Made by a program: the position numbers and the translations under genes. A DNA stretch of 64,000 bases. It comes from Ctena decussata. Its lineage: Eukaryota; Mollusca; Bivalvia; Lucinida; Lucinidae. The stretch lies in the NCBI GenBank assembly GCA_963989385.1, contig OZ022508.1, positions 28,976,166 to 29,040,165 on the forward strand, in the 5' to 3' direction. Shown here piece by piece: positions 49,671 to 62,280 of the stretch. The notes beneath the pieces are model-generated. The model made no database searches, was not told the origin of the DNA, and saw only the letters and a program-made list of their open reading frames with translations. Each line of letters begins with the position of its first letter. The stretch's first letter is position 1.

Positions 49671-50959
49671 TAACGTACGTGGCCCTAAGGTCGTCACCTC
49701 TATTGCATTTAAATGATTACCTCATGCATATGGTGACAGCTATTTATAGTTGCGTTATGGTACCGGCAAGACAAGCCATTCAGAAGGGATATTCAATTCA
49801 GAAACTGGCTGATCTAATGCAGAAAACTTCGAAAAACAGACTGTTTACAGAGGAAGGGTCGGCCTGGCGACCTTAGGACCTATGGGACCTAGAGTCGTCA
49901 TCAGTGCGGCCCTAGTGTCGTCATGGTGTCGTATTGTCTTTTTTTTCACGTTTTTAAAGAAAAAGTTCATGTCAAGAAACAAATTTACAAATATTTATTA
50001 ATTTTGCCGTTAAATGATCATGAAACAGAAATATTCTTATAATAATGTTGCTTTAAATACCAGATTGGCCTATGCAAACACAGAGTCTGGTCCGGGTTCT
50101 GGTCAGATTGTTACCTTCTTGTCAAAAGTTCTTAAGGTATATACGGACACCATGGGAAGCTACTCTAATTCTACTAATATAAGGGAGATAAATCGTGGTG
50201 TTTCTCGATTCTCTTTTTTAAATGGTGGCTGTAGACCGGTATGAGCATTTTGGCAAACGCAAATAAAGATCATTTTTAGACGACTTCTCGCAAAAAATAA
50301 ATGGAAAAAATTAAAATTACGACATTGTACATAATTTCTTATAATTTAAAAGGAGAAATACGTTGTTGGAAATATTTAAAAATGTAATAGATAATAGATA
50401 CACTGGAGTGTACATCGTACACCTGCTCATAATGTAGCAGTATACGAAGAAAGAAAGAAAGAAAGCGGACTTTTAGAACCAATCGACATGTAAATCGAAC
50501 ACGCCAACTATACATGTGTTTACTTTTTACGGGGAATGTGAACTGGTCGATGGCAAGTTTGTCCAACTTTTTTCTTCATTTGTAGCTTCTATTTCTTTAC
50601 AATTCAATGTCTGATTGTGAATTTCTAATTTGCTACTGAAGTACGTTCAAAATGTAAAAAAAAATGTGAGACGCGGCAACGAGATTGTCAAATAGAAACG
50701 ATAAAATCTTCGTTTCGTACCCTGGACGTTTCGGACCCCCAAAAAATCCGTAGCCCTGTGGCCAACTTTGGACGTTTTATTACCTTACTCTTGTCGGTTC
50801 GTACCCTTCTCTAGTCGATTTATACCTTATTTAATTCTCCACGTTTTAGTTTTATTTTAAAAGAGGCAAACATAAAATGAATGCACATCACAGAGCTCCA
50901 GGATAGAAGGCCCAAAGGTAACAGGGAAAATTCAGATACAAATTTTCTTATTGCTGATT

Positions 50960-51025
50960 GAAAATATATGTTGTGACCCCTCATTAGAACTGTCTCGGCG
51001 AGTTGGTTCTAATGAAGGGTCACAA
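50960..51025. repeat. Hairpin family G, copy
   Basis: 'gacccctcattagaac' with complement over 'tgtctcggcgagtt'. A further inverted repeat 'ggtacaaattta...' spans about 51070-51300. 49931-50930 shows nothing else recognisable. Confidence 0.7.
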
Positions 51026-51605
51026 CGTACGTTTTTATAGTAAAACTATGATAATTATCCCCTTATTTTCCTGGTACAAATTTATTTAAAGTCGAGTTTA
51101 AATAAGGATATTAATCCCTAAATTATCTATCAGTCTATCTACCTATCTACCAATTAAGTGCATGGCCAATATTGGCAGAGTCACACTCTGAACAACCTTC
51201 AAACATTTGTGCTGGGAGGTTCTTATCGCGGTACAAATTTATTAAAAGTTGGATGAGTTTACATCCACCTTTAAATAGATTTGTACCAGGATAATCATCT
51301 TTTCATTATCCTTCTTTTTTTCCATAAAAACATACATTGTGACGGGTAGCTGTATTTACCGAAACGTACCGAAATACCGAAACGAACTGGAAATACCGAA
51401 ACGAAATGTTTTCACAAGTGCAATACATAGGTTAAACAGATTAAAGAGATTAAAGGGGCTGTATAATAATTATCTCCTAATGCTCATATATACATATATA
51501 TGCATTATTGCATATTCACCATTGCATAAAGTATACAATAATTGCAGATATAATTCTATTCAAGTAGTCCATTCAGAGGCCTCAATTTAACCTTCGCGTA
51601 CGTGC

Positions 51606-51668
<63 letters not shown>
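51606..51668. repeat. (GT)n(GA)n compound microsatellite
   Basis: A GT run of about 12 units changes directly to a GA run of about 20 units. Confidence 0.95.
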
Positions 51669-51671
<3 letters not shown>

Positions 51672-52437
51672 GAAGTGATAATTCTGAAAAAAAACTTATT
51701 CCTCCTTTAGCCTACTGATGAGGTCTTGTATCTCAGAATGGAACCGCCTCATTGTAAAGCATGTTTTATTAGAAATGGTTCGCACACTTATCAATGAACA
51801 CCATTATCTAGACAGTACTTCACTTTCCCCAGCATAAACATAACCTTTGACCTCAAATACCAATAGTGGTGATTTACAGGCGAATGTGTTTGTTTACTTC
51901 CACAGTGTGGAAGCTGAACTGGGGGAAATGTAGGATTGTAGAGACGCGTTATAAGCTAAAACTATTAAGGGGTATCTGAAATATTGCTGATTAAGCATAA
52001 TGAATATGGGACACTACTTATGTATTAAAAAGCCTTCTCTCCATAGAACATACAGGACGTCATCTCAAAAGAATCGCCTTGCCAATGATATCACAAAATT
52101 AAGTACCAGAGATTACCGTTTTATCTCAAGCCGGGAATATGGTTAGATATCACAACTGGATAACTGAAATCGTTTTGAGACCTTTCTGCTTCTAGCTACA
52201 GTTTCATGTCTATTTCTGAACCATAAAGATTTTAGTAGGAGCTGGTGAAAAGGGATTGTTGTAGAGTCATCTGTGGTGGCCCGACGACCTCACAAGTTTA
52301 TGGGATAGACTAGACTAGACTAGAAAGATTTCAATTCCATAAGATTATCAATAATTTAGAATAAACTTTAAAAGAAAAAAAATGAATTTTGGCGATATTC
52401 AAACAACAAACGATTGTGTCACTCAACATATTAAAGC

Positions 52438-52546
52438 CAAGCAGGCACAGGACGTCAAAATGTAGTCGTACTGACATCTATGCGACGTAATGACATCGCA
52501 TCGACGTCAGTACGACGTCATTTCGACGTAATGTGCCTGCTGGGAG
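52438..52546. repeat. Foldback element family E variant
   Basis: 'agcaggcacaggacgtcaaa' and 'tttcgacgtaatgtgcctgct' form the ends; 'gacgtcagtacgacgtc' repeats fill it. Confidence 0.75.
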
Positions 52547-52603
52547 GTCAGTTGAACTAAAATCATTCGTGTATAACTACCTAAACACACTGGTTCTATC
52601 TAT

Positions 52604-52607
<4 letters not shown>

Positions 52608-52634
<27 letters not shown>

Positions 52635-52672
52635 TATCTTATCTTATCTTATCTTATCTTATCTTATCTTAT
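52608..52672. repeat. (TCTTA)n pentanucleotide array
   Basis: About 13 perfect units followed by a (CATC)n run to 52692. Confidence 0.95.
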
Positions 52673-53749
52673 CGATCCATCCATCCATCCATCTTCTGGC
52701 TCGAAGTTTATGATCTAGCTATCGTCTGTCTTCTATCCGACCGCCCATCTGTCCGTCAGTCCACCCATGAGAGGTAACCCATATACTAAACCTGACCCAT
52801 GAGAGGTCCGCTATGTACAAAAATCCATCTCTATTTTAAAGTAATATTTTAAACACAAAGAGCCACTTTAATCTACCCCTTTAATCACATCAACCTGTAT
52901 ATTATACTTGTGAAAACATCTTCAACGCCTTTTCTATACCTGTACAAACAATCATTAACACACATATTCTGTACCTGTATAAACAATCAATTACCGAAAT
53001 GCCATTTTCCCCTATTTATATATTTAATTGTTCGTTTCGGTATTTCCAGTTCGTTTCGGTATTTCGGTACGTTTCGGTAAATACAGTCACCGCATTGTGA
53101 CCCCTTATTAGAACCGTCTCATGGAGACATTATCCCTGTTTACCCTTTCTTATCTGGAGCAGCACAGTAATCAAATGTGAATGGATGGGTGACTTGTGGT
53201 TTTACATCCTTTTTAACAGTATTTGAGTCATATTGAAGGTGATTTTGAAGGAGTTTGTGCAATCGAACCCTGTTATGGTTTAAATGATTTCTGCCTCATT
53301 GCGACTCTAACTTGGTAACGCTAGGTCTGCAGGCCAGCACTTTGATAATAACCCATGGAACTACGGGGGTTGCTGACAATAATGAGATATTTTGTTAAAT
53401 ACAGAGCTCTCCAAAAAAAAGATATGTTTTGACTCTCATTAAAATTTTCTCGTTGAGAGTGAGACGGTTCTAACGAGGGATCAGAGCATATGTTTTTATT
53501 GTGGAATATAGAAATTTATCCCTTCTTATCTGAAGCACTAAATGATATTGAAAACATCATGCAGACACATTTGTCGATAGACAGAACATTGAAAGGATGA
53601 CCCCCTCCACCACCACCAGACCCCCACCCCCTCCACCACCACCAAAAGAGAGAAAAAAGTAGAAATCAGGTGTTGAAAGGAATCTTTTGCACTACCGTTT
53701 TTATTATATTCCCCCACCATCAGGTGGGGGCTGGGAAAGGGGAAATGTT

Positions 53750-55480
53750 GTTTTTGGTGTGGATTGTGTCGGTGTCTTCGTAGCTTCTTGAGTGCACTCT
53801 GTCCCATTTTCAAGATCACAAGAAGTCAAAGAATCTTGAAAAATGCCTTGTCTGCACTATATCTCCTGAATGGATGGATGGATTTGAACCAAACTTGCAC
53901 AGATGCAAAAGAACTGAGATCCTATTTTCAAAGTTACAGGAGGTCAAAAAGTGTTGAAAAATGCCTTGACTGCAACATAACTTCTGAAAGTTTAAAAAAA
54001 ATGATAGTGATATTTTATCACAGGAGAATTAACATGGGATTGCAACATTACCTGTGATTACGGTACCTCTCATCGACATCATGGTTAAGCTTCAAGCTTC
54101 TTGCGACGCAAATCGAACATCATCAACAAAGAAATAACATTAATCGTTAGCTGCATGTGCATGCAAGCATTGTAGTTAAGATCAGTGTTTCATAAACATG
54201 CAGCTGGTGTTTAAAATTTTGCAGCAAATTCAAACCGTAGAAAACTGTGAAGTAGCATCTGGAAACAAAGAATTTTGGAAAACTTCTACTGCACCAGAGT
54301 CACATGGGGACATACTCAGTTCTCTTCTGACATAACATGAAACTGGCACAGGTTAAAACCCGGAATGGAATGGATGAGATAATCAATGAATTCTATAGGC
54401 TACAAAGTACAATGTGCTCGCAAAGCCTGGGATGGTAGTCATACAAGAAAGAATTTGCTCACTCCAAGGAAGCAAATTCTTTCCTATAAGAACGACATCA
54501 CAAAGCCATGGAATGGATTGAAGATTAGTCCTGCAAGTTCAGTCCATACAATGTTTAATACTGTAACTATGAAACTAGTGTTCATTTTTATATGCCTGTT
54601 TGAAAAATGGCACGTATTATGTTATGGTGCTTCCGTCCGCCCATCTGTCTGTTCATCTATCCATCCGTCCATTCATTGTAAACTTTTCGTTTCTGGATAT
54701 ATCCCCCTACATTCTACATCCAATCAAGCTGAAACTTGGTATATAGTAAGACTATGAGGTGAAACATAGCACTGTGTCAGGGGCATGTAATTCCAGGGAA
54801 CAAATGTTTATCATGAGTGAAAATTTATATTACTGATAATTTGATGCAAATTTTCAACTGATTTTGTTTAGATTCGTTGCATTATTTTATACATGTATGT
54901 TGCCCCATGACAGGGGCAGATAATCCTGTTCGACTAAATTCTGGTTGTATAGGAAAGCTTAGGGTAAACTATTATCATTTCTGTGAAATTTCTATGGGGC
55001 TACACCGACACATGGATTTTGTATAAATATCTAATGATTTTAACGAATCAACTGATGGTAATGTGCACAATCAGTGGTGAATGTAGAATAATCAGTTTCT
55101 GGTGCCAGAAGGAATGTATGGAAATGAAATTGGTCATTTCTTGTAGAATGATGCATATTTTTATCAAACTACACCATGTGGTTAAGAGTTATGAGCAATT
55201 TCACTCACTGACTACAGCGGAAGGACAAACAGACTGATGGACTTGCACAGCGATTAAAGTGCACACCTGTGGGTCGTGCAATACTGTTTAGACTTTCGTC
55301 ACTGTTTTGCATGCAGGTGGCTGGACATTGTTAAAGTACATAAGTGTACAAAATTTGAACCATATATACCACGGGGTTCAAGAGTTATGAGCATTTTCAC
55401 TACTTGACTGTAAATTTTCGACTTGTGCTCAGCAAAGCCTTGCCCATCAAAAAAAAACCAGACGGTTATGCATGCGAGTC
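53750..55480 (+). repeat. Degenerate tandem-repeat element sequence
   Basis: 'atatctcctgaatggatgg' and 'ttgaaaaatgccttg' recur in the first part. A short CCGT-like tract (54632-54676) is followed by 'gctgaaacttggtatatag' and 'aagagttatgagca' units. These are the usual contents of pearl/HINE elements; ends were not found. A (CCA)n tract lies at 53600-53645. 55481-56490 shows no gene. Confidence 0.45.
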
Positions 55481-56494
55481 GTTAGATAATGTTGACATGT
55501 ATAAGTATGCAAAATTTTATCAAAATATAGAATGACGGTAAAATCAGAAAAATGAAAGGGGGGTAGGGTAATACAACAGACCGCAGAATTTTTGCGGATC
55601 TGATGACCCCTATTTTTTTTTCCTTTGAATTATGTCTAATAAAGAGATCTATCATTAAAAAGTTTTTAAAAAAAATTCACTGGTCGGTTTTCTAAAAAAA
55701 TGAGGTTTAGTGCATCTTCTGGGACCTAAACTAAAAACCACAAAAAATAACCTTTTCACCGAATAAGTGGCATTTTTGTAGTATTCAAACAGCTTATGAG
55801 ACCCTACCAGCACTCTGCATAGAAAAGCATCTCTGCTGTTATAAGAACATATTGTTTTGATTTTACTTCACATCTTTTTGATATTTTTTGTTGGTAAAAC
55901 ATGCATGGAAAGTGTCAAAAATGGCATTTTTCGGACCTCGTACAAGGCTGTTTTTAGGCATCTGTAACTCAAAATCCAGTCTGGTGACCCCCTATTTTTA
56001 TTGTTTCAGTTCAAAGAGCTTACTTTAAACAACATATCTTGCAAAAATAAAAAAAATTCACTGGTCCGTTAAAAAACGCCAACCCGTCAGTATATACCTT
56101 AATCATTTGACAGATAACATTCCCGGTTGTCGGCGAAAATGGAATATAAAATTATTGGGATGTGGCTGATCAACTGAATTATTTGAGGTTTCATGGCATC
56201 AAAAAATCTTTTATTTTATTTACTTTTCTATTTTCATTAACAAAATACTTGAGTTGCACAAAGAGAAAATGTGCCTGTATTTCTATTTGAGGTTAAAAAG
56301 TGACAGTAAATGGGTAAATGCTGTATTTCTGGAACATTTACTGATGGGTAATTTCCTTTCTCAGACCAAATCCGACACAACTAAAACTGTACTTGTGCCT
56401 GTTTTTATACACAAATTTTCTACATTCTCTGCCTTTAAATTTAAATCATTTTTGTTTCATTTGCTTATATGAAGGCAAACCAACATAAAATTGA

Positions 56495-56565
56495 TAGCAA
56501 CCAACCAACGAGTTGTTTGCCGCCCAAGGCGGCAAACAACGAGAGTTGGTTGCTTTACGATTAAG
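56495..56565. repeat. Hairpin 'agcaaccaac'
   Basis: 'agcaaccaaccaacgagttg' pairs with 'cgagagttggttgct' around the inner stem 'gccgcc..ggcggc'. Confidence 0.75.
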
Positions 56566-57179
56566 GCAACGGTATTTCTGTTCTATTCTATTCTGTCCCG
56601 TACCACTAAGGCTTCGAAATTTTTGTGTCACTTAATTTCCGGTCGGCGTTTTTCTTTCTATGGAGAAACGAGACGCTGGCATTTTTATTGGACGAAAATA
56701 AATTCCTGAACTTCCGCCGACACTTCCCTGGCAACACGCGTCTGAATTCCAAAAAAAATCCTATGATGGCCGTCAGAATATTCGGCTAGAAGGCCGTACA
56801 GCTCGAAAAAAACAAAACAAAAAAAAAAAAAACAACAACCCTTACCTACCTTTCAACTGCGGCTTCTCGGCATCTGTTTATTGGTGACACGCATTATATT
56901 TCTAGGTCGGCAGCAGGCAGGTGCACACGTGATGTAGCTAGAAAGCTTTACAACTGTCTAGAAACTGTCTAGAAACGACAAAGGCTGACGGAGAGATGCA
57001 AAACAGCTTTTGACTTCCACTAGGCCTATCGGTTTTCCCACAGTTATTATAAATAATCTAGTAATTGATTGGATGAAGCACCGTGTGACGTTGCATCTTT
57101 TATGTGTGACGTCAAAACCAATACTGGTTGCGTTCGGGTTTTTGCCAATGTCACTATTGACATGCTAATGACGCTCTGA

Positions 57180-57565
57180 GTTTCAATATTGGCACCATTG
57201 GCTCTACCATTGAAACCAGCATTGCCGACCATTGGCTGCCAATACTGCAGACAACTAAGGGCGTGGGAAAAAATTACCGTGGTGGTAAATTTGCGTCATT
57301 CAATACGGCAATTTATTGAACCCATCATAAACACTCGAGTTGACAAAGGAGAATTTTTCCCCACAATAATGAAAGAAAATTAGAAAAACTAAAGCAATGG
57401 TGTTATAGGCGCCATCGGCTCTACCAATGGTACCTTTGGCGCCATTGGCTCTACCAAAGCACTGCCAGTGGTGACATTGGCAATTTTGCCAGTGGTGCCA
57501 ACGGTTGCCAATGGCACCATTGGCTGCCGATACTGTGCAGGGTTTTACGGTTGCCAGTGGTACCA
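57180..57565. repeat. Repeat of 'caccattggct' units in both orientations
   Basis: 'ggcaccattggct' and 'gccaatggtgcc'-type units occur about a dozen times. It is an imperfect foldback with an unrelated middle (57250-57400). Followed by (TC)n at 57567-57590 and (AATC)n at 57725-57770. Confidence 0.65.
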
Positions 57566-58686
57566 TTCTCTCTCTCTCTCTCCCTCTGTCTGTCTCTTCA
57601 AAACACCTGTCCCCTGTTCTGTCTCTTGCCTAGGCCTACTTTTTTATTCTCATTCCATTATCATTTATTTGACATCTCGTGATACGAATGTGTTGTTCAG
57701 ATGTCGACCGAAAATGGTAAAATCAGTCAATAAATCAATCAATATATCAATCAATCAATTAATCAATCTAATAACAAAAGGAGCTATCCATGCAGCTGTG
57801 CTAAAATTTTCTTGTTTCAGTTTTTTACTGGAGTCATAATGTAGGTTGGTTGCAATTTAGGTGGCGCCTATTTCATATTAATTTATACGGAAATAATCAC
57901 AATATATGCGTGTCAAACAGGAGTGAAAGAGTGGAGAAATTAATTTTTTGTTGCCTAGTTGTAAGCCCTAGAGTCGTCAAGCATGACCTAAAGTCGTCAT
58001 CACTGTTATTTGATGTCTGTTTCGTTTAATTTCCTCTCTGACCGCCAAAGGTAAGAAAATCTTGTTGGTTTATTGTATAATGCGTTTGGGCGAATGCAAA
58101 ACTACATCTGAAACTTGAATCTAGCGTGTCAATCTTGGTTCGCCAGATTAATATCAAAATCAGATTGCTTCGTCGACAGACTTAGTTTAAACAATATTTT
58201 ATTCGCATATACATACAAACAGCAATTGTACTATTACAAACAACAAGTAATATATGCAAATGGGATTCAGAAAAAAGTCAACAGACTTATCTAAATCTGT
58301 ATCCCAAGATGCCAACATAATATAATTACTGTTTAAGTGATTTGAATGGAAAGAAGCACTGTTAATAATCGTATAAGGAAAGGCATTTGGACATTGCAGA
58401 CTTTCTTAATAGAAAATTCTCCACGGGGAGTGGACGGTGGTAAGTGCATAAACTATTACAATAATGTAAGACATGGATTGCTATTGGAATTGCAAATTGT
58501 TGAACTTTATATTTCTCGCCAAAGTTCCTAATAGTGTTACTGCGTTACTTAACTTAAACGTTGATGGTTGAAGATGTAAGTAAGATTCTTAGATAAGCAG
58601 AAGATAAACAGGAAAAACTAGACCGCTTCTAGAAGACAATGAAGGTTTGCGTTGTTTCGTCAATACGTTGAATATGATTTATCTAC

Positions 58687-59534
58687 TTACTGAATCTGAA
58701 ATCGCTTAGATTTTACAATATAATTTTGAACATTTAAAAATATTTGCTTGTTTTGTTCATACGACAGTTCACTATTCCCATACAACAGTACGTTAAGCGT
58801 TGGTTCACACATTTCAGAATAAGCATCAATCCATTCTTGTCTTATATCAAGATACCGAGTACAAGCAAAAAAGTAATGTTTGGTGTCCTCATTCACCCCA
58901 CAAATGCATGACGGACTGTCAACTATATTTTTAGAAAACAGATGACTATTTAAGGAGCTGCAGTTTGTTCGAAGCCTCGAGTGATAAATCTGCCCAAGGC
59001 GGTTGCCCACGTTAAAGAACGACGGCGGCTGCGTTAGATTCGCGTTCAACTGATATTTAAATGAGGTTATAGTAGTAGAGTTGCGAATAACTGGAGATAG
59101 TTCATTCCACTCGCGTATTACTGATGGCAAAAAGGAGTTAAATACTGCTCTGTATTAGAATGGATAGTTTGCAAATCAGCAGCATTACGAAGACTGTGTG
59201 ACGATACGCTTCCGACTGTTGGGGGGACGAGCGAACATAAATAATCCGAACATAATCCATTTGTCATTTTATAAAATAGAATAAGTTTGTGTTTACGTCT
59301 TCTTGAAGCCACAGGTTCCCATTTAATTTCGCTAAGAAGAGAATTAATCGAAACCAGCTTTGTCGATCCTGTAACTATGCGCGCGGCTTCATATCGTATT
59401 TTTTCAAGCTCATTAGATTCGTACATAGTACAATTATTCCAGACTACATCTCCATATTCGAGCAATGGTCGGATAAAAGAAAAATATATAATTTGAAGGG
59501 ATTTTCTATCTAACTGGAATTTGAGTTTGCGCAT
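58687..59534 (-). pseudogene. Retrotransposon C-terminal region
   Basis: Two overlapping frames. The first reads FIRPLLEYGDVVWNNC and LEKIRYEAARIVTG, the usual post-RT thumb-side motifs. The second reads FLPSVIREWNELS-like sequence, a basic stretch, then SCICGVNEDTKHYFFAC, a CxC...H..C knuckle. A shift near 59120-59130 separates them. Confidence 0.85.
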
Positions 59535-59585
59535 AACGTTTATCCTTGTCCAAGCTTTAGCTTTTATATGTTCAAAATGGTCATG

Positions 59586-60223
59586 TCAAGTGCAGTCACT
59601 ACTAAATACAAGACCCAAATGTTTATGAATATTTACTTCAGCAATTGGTTGATTATTCATACAGACAGGAGGATGATAGAGTCTGTTGAGCTTTCTTGAA
59701 AATAATAATGATTCAGATTTGTTAGGATTGAAGGTAACAAGCCAGTTTGTGGCCCACGTATATACTTTCGAAATATCAGAATTGAGAAGTTGTGCTGTTT
59801 CCAGCGGATCATCGACTATAATATATAAACTGGTGTCATCTGCAAAAAGTCTTATTGAACAATTAATATTTTCAACAATATCATATATATATAAAAGAAA
59901 AAGTAACGGACCAAGTAAAGAACCTTGAGGAACACCAGCTTTCAGAGTGGACAGGTCAGAAGTTGCACCAGGAAATACAACCTGCTGTTTTCTATTACTC
60001 AAGTAATCAGTAAACCATTGTAATAGAAATCCAGATATGCCTACAGTACGAAGTTTGAAAAGCAGCCCTTCATGCCACACTCCATCAAATGTTTAATTAC
60101 ATCAAAGAATATAGCTCGTACTTCTTTACCATCGTCAAGTGCTTTGCAGAAGGTATTATAGATATCTACAAGTTGGTTTACAGTAGAGTCTCCCGGCATA
60201 AAGCCAGATTGAAGTGTAGACAA
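59586..60223 (-). pseudogene. Retrotransposon reverse transcriptase core
   Basis: The upstream frame (60223-60041) reads LQSGFMPGDSTVNQLVDIYN, the finger motif. The next frame (60080-59586) holds VPQGSLLGPLLFLLYI and LFADDTSLYI, with the catalytic Asp pair of the F/YADD box near 59836. A frameshift lies near 60070 and a stop ends the second frame at 59586. Confidence 0.92.
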
Positions 60224-60543
60224 AACTTCGTGTTCATGAAAAAAATTAAAGACGTATTTGTGTATAAGCTTTTCAAGAACTTTACCAGTAGTACTGAGGA
60301 GAGAAATGGGTCTATAATTTGATACATTTGACGGGTCGTCTTTTTTCAGAATGGGGGTTACATTTGCTAATTTCCAAATGCTAGGTATTTTACCACTGGC
60401 AAGAGAAAAATTAAAAAAAGTTCACATAACGGAAATGATAACGGATGGGACAGTTCTTTCAGCAGCCTATTAATAGTATGATCTGGTCCAGCAGCTTTAC
60501 CAACTTGGAGAGAGTTAAGAATAGATTCTACTTCGTGGGGGTA

Positions 60544-61169
60544 TTAACGTGATAGATTCAAGAGTCGAATCAACCCGAGGGATGAACTGGGGTAAAAACG
60601 TATTACCATCATCAAGTATTGTTTGTTCAGTAAAAAAATATTCAGTAGATTAGCTTTTTCTTTATCGTCTGAGTAAATTTTTCCATCAAGGTTAAGTGGT
60701 GGTACTGAGGATGTTCTAGAGGGTTTGATAAAACCCTTCAGCGTCCTCCACCAGTCTTTAGGTCCGGTACTACTGCTTTTTAATTTATCTGATAACTTGT
60801 CAAGTTGTAGTTTTTTCGATTTGCGAATTTCACCAGTAACCTTATTTCGAATCTGCTTATAACGTTCAAAGTCATTCAAATTATTAGTCCTTTTATATTT
60901 ATCAAATAAACGTTTCCGTTTCCTCATAAGTTTCTTTATTATATTATTCAGCCATGGTGGGTCTGATTGTCTTACCTTAATAATTTTATTGGGTATATGC
61001 CTAGAGCGAGTTCTGTTATGCGATTTGTTATATTATTTGCATAGGTATCAATATCTTTATCCTTCAGGGTATTCCAGTTTGTGTCTGCAACTTCTCGGGA
61101 GAAAGACTGATAATCTCCCCTGTCATATAACAAAATATACCTGGTAAATATTGAAGAGACATTCTTCAT
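60544..61169 (-). pseudogene. Retrotransposon linker between endonuclease and RT
   Basis: 61169-60972 and 60927-60544 are frames rich in Lys and Arg (RKRKRLFDKYKRTNNLNDFE), with PKDWWRTLKGFI typical of the linker. The second frame ends in out-of-frame sequence. 60224-60543 continues in decayed form (PISLLSTTGK-type motif visible in pieces). Confidence 0.8.
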
Positions 61170-61216
61170 AAATTTAAAAACACAAAAAATTGGACAATGG
61201 TATCTGATGTTTTGTT

Positions 61217-61761
61217 CTAAACAGGGTTCACACCACTTATAAGTGTACTATTTATATTAGAAGTTAGGAACAAATCTATCAGAGAAGAGGAATGTTCTGT
61301 AAAATGAGTCGGTTCCGATATTAAGCTTTCCAAGCCAAAATATTGACAAATATCATCAATTTTCCTGAAGCTGTTTTGTTTTAAAAGGTCCAAGTTGAAG
61401 TCCCCTGTAATAAGAATTTCTTTAATATTTGTATCATATGCCAAACCGATTGAATTTTCGATTTCTAATAAAATGTCACTAGTGGAATTGGGTGGCCTGT
61501 AGAAGGTACCAATAAGAATTTTTCTTTGCTGAACCGTTACTTCTAGCCATATGCATTCGACGTTTCGTCTTTCTAAGTCATTTCGACGTTTGACGTACAA
61601 ATTTTTGTCAGCGTAAACAGACAGACTTGGAGTTTTAAGCAAAAATGGGTTACCTTGTTTCCTCTTCGATAGTTGGAAGAACATTTAAAACCAGCCTTAA
61701 ATGTAAGCTGCATGACAAAATTAAGATATTTATCTTCTGAATTTCGCCCGCGTCTAGACAT
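61217..61761 (-). pseudogene. Retrotransposon endonuclease, partial
   Basis: The best frame reads IGTFYRPPNSTSDILLEIEN, ILITGDFNLDLLK and SLIDLFLTSNI, the last three blocks of an APE-type endonuclease. The conserved N-terminal blocks (with the catalytic Glu) are absent. A frame change near 61680 joins a short leading frame starting 61761. Confidence 0.85.
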
Positions 61762-61846
61762 TTCTGTGACACAGATGGAAAAGAATGAAGCAAATAGACT
61801 GATGACGACCTTAGGACCCTGACGACTTTAGGGCCACGTACATTAC

Positions 61847-62280
61847 CAAGTTTTTGCAGGATGGCACATGAATGGACCAGGCTTGTTCCGCATGGAAATT
61901 ATTGCATATCTGGGTGAATTTGCACCTCCTTTGCACTACTACAGCGACCATCTTGTCTTAAGTCGGACGCTTTTCCAAAATTTTGAGGTCTAATCGGAGT
62001 TTGAATCGCTTGATACTCTCGGACTAGGAAGAAGGATATTAATAAAAAGGCGGCTGTCAAATGCTGACAAAATGCAATGCCATAATCATTTTTCGCAAGT
62101 TTTACTAGTTTTAGTTGAAATTATGCAATGATAGCGATCAAACATTTTTTGACTGCATTAACGTTTGCCAATTCCCTCGGGAGATGTTGAAAACCTCGGC
62201 CTTTGGCATCGGGTTACAACATTTCCCTTTGGCCCTTGCGAACGTTAATGCATGTAAAACCATGTTTGATCCTAGTGAAC
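61847..62280 (+). repeat. Dispersed repeat family F, right half of a split copy
   Basis: It matches 15649-16110 from 'gcaggatgg' through 'gagatgttgaaaacctcggc' to 'catgtttgatcc'. 62281-62790 shows nothing else recognisable. Confidence 0.75.

Larger units (their letters stand above)
51344..53092. mobile_element. 1749-bp TIR element with 9-bp target duplication
   Basis: Near-identical inverted ends of about 60 bp are made of 'ctgtatttaccgaaacgtac' and repeated 'cgaaataccgaaacga'. cattgtgac is duplicated exactly at 51335-51343 and 53093-53101. The target is a family G repeat. There is no coding frame. A 9-bp duplication fits Mutator-like or Merlin-type transposition; I cannot choose. It contains a (GT)n(GA)n tract (51606-51668), a family E palindrome (52438-52546) and a (TCTTA)n array (52608-52672). 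Confidence 0.85.
58190..61761 (-). mobile_element. Defective non-LTR retrotransposon (Jockey/CR1 group), 5'-truncated
   Basis: On the minus strand, in order: part of an endonuclease (61761-61217), a linker (61169-60544), a reverse transcriptase (60223-59586) and a C-terminal region ending in a zinc-knuckle-like motif (59534-58687). An AATAAA lies near 58200. Several frameshifts and stops separate the parts and the first third of the endonuclease is missing, so it cannot be active. Hallmarks are TFYRPPNS, ITGDFNLDL, VPQGSLLGPLLF and FADDTS. Placement in the Jockey/CR1 group is from remembered motifs. It lies between two motif clusters of the 12.2-kb block. Confidence 0.88.
49676..61842. mobile_element. 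12.2-kb block bounded by 22-bp inverted repeats (composite insertion)
   Basis: The left terminus is 'gtacgtggccctaaggtcgt' plus 'ca' (49676-49697); the right (61821-61842) is its complement with one mismatch. It splits a family F repeat. A motif CCTAARGTCGTCA recurs in clusters at the left end, at 49868-49930, at 57966-58003 and at the right end, and nowhere else in the window. No transposase is recognisable inside. A clean target duplication was not found (taac versus ttac). It could be one large non-autonomous element swollen by insertions, or several related small ones. Confidence 0.5.

Noticed and set aside
57966..61842. Autonomous DNA transposon containing a reverse transcriptase
   Set aside because: The RT gene belongs to a 5'-truncated LINE with its own polyadenylation signal, so it is better read as an insertion between the motif clusters.
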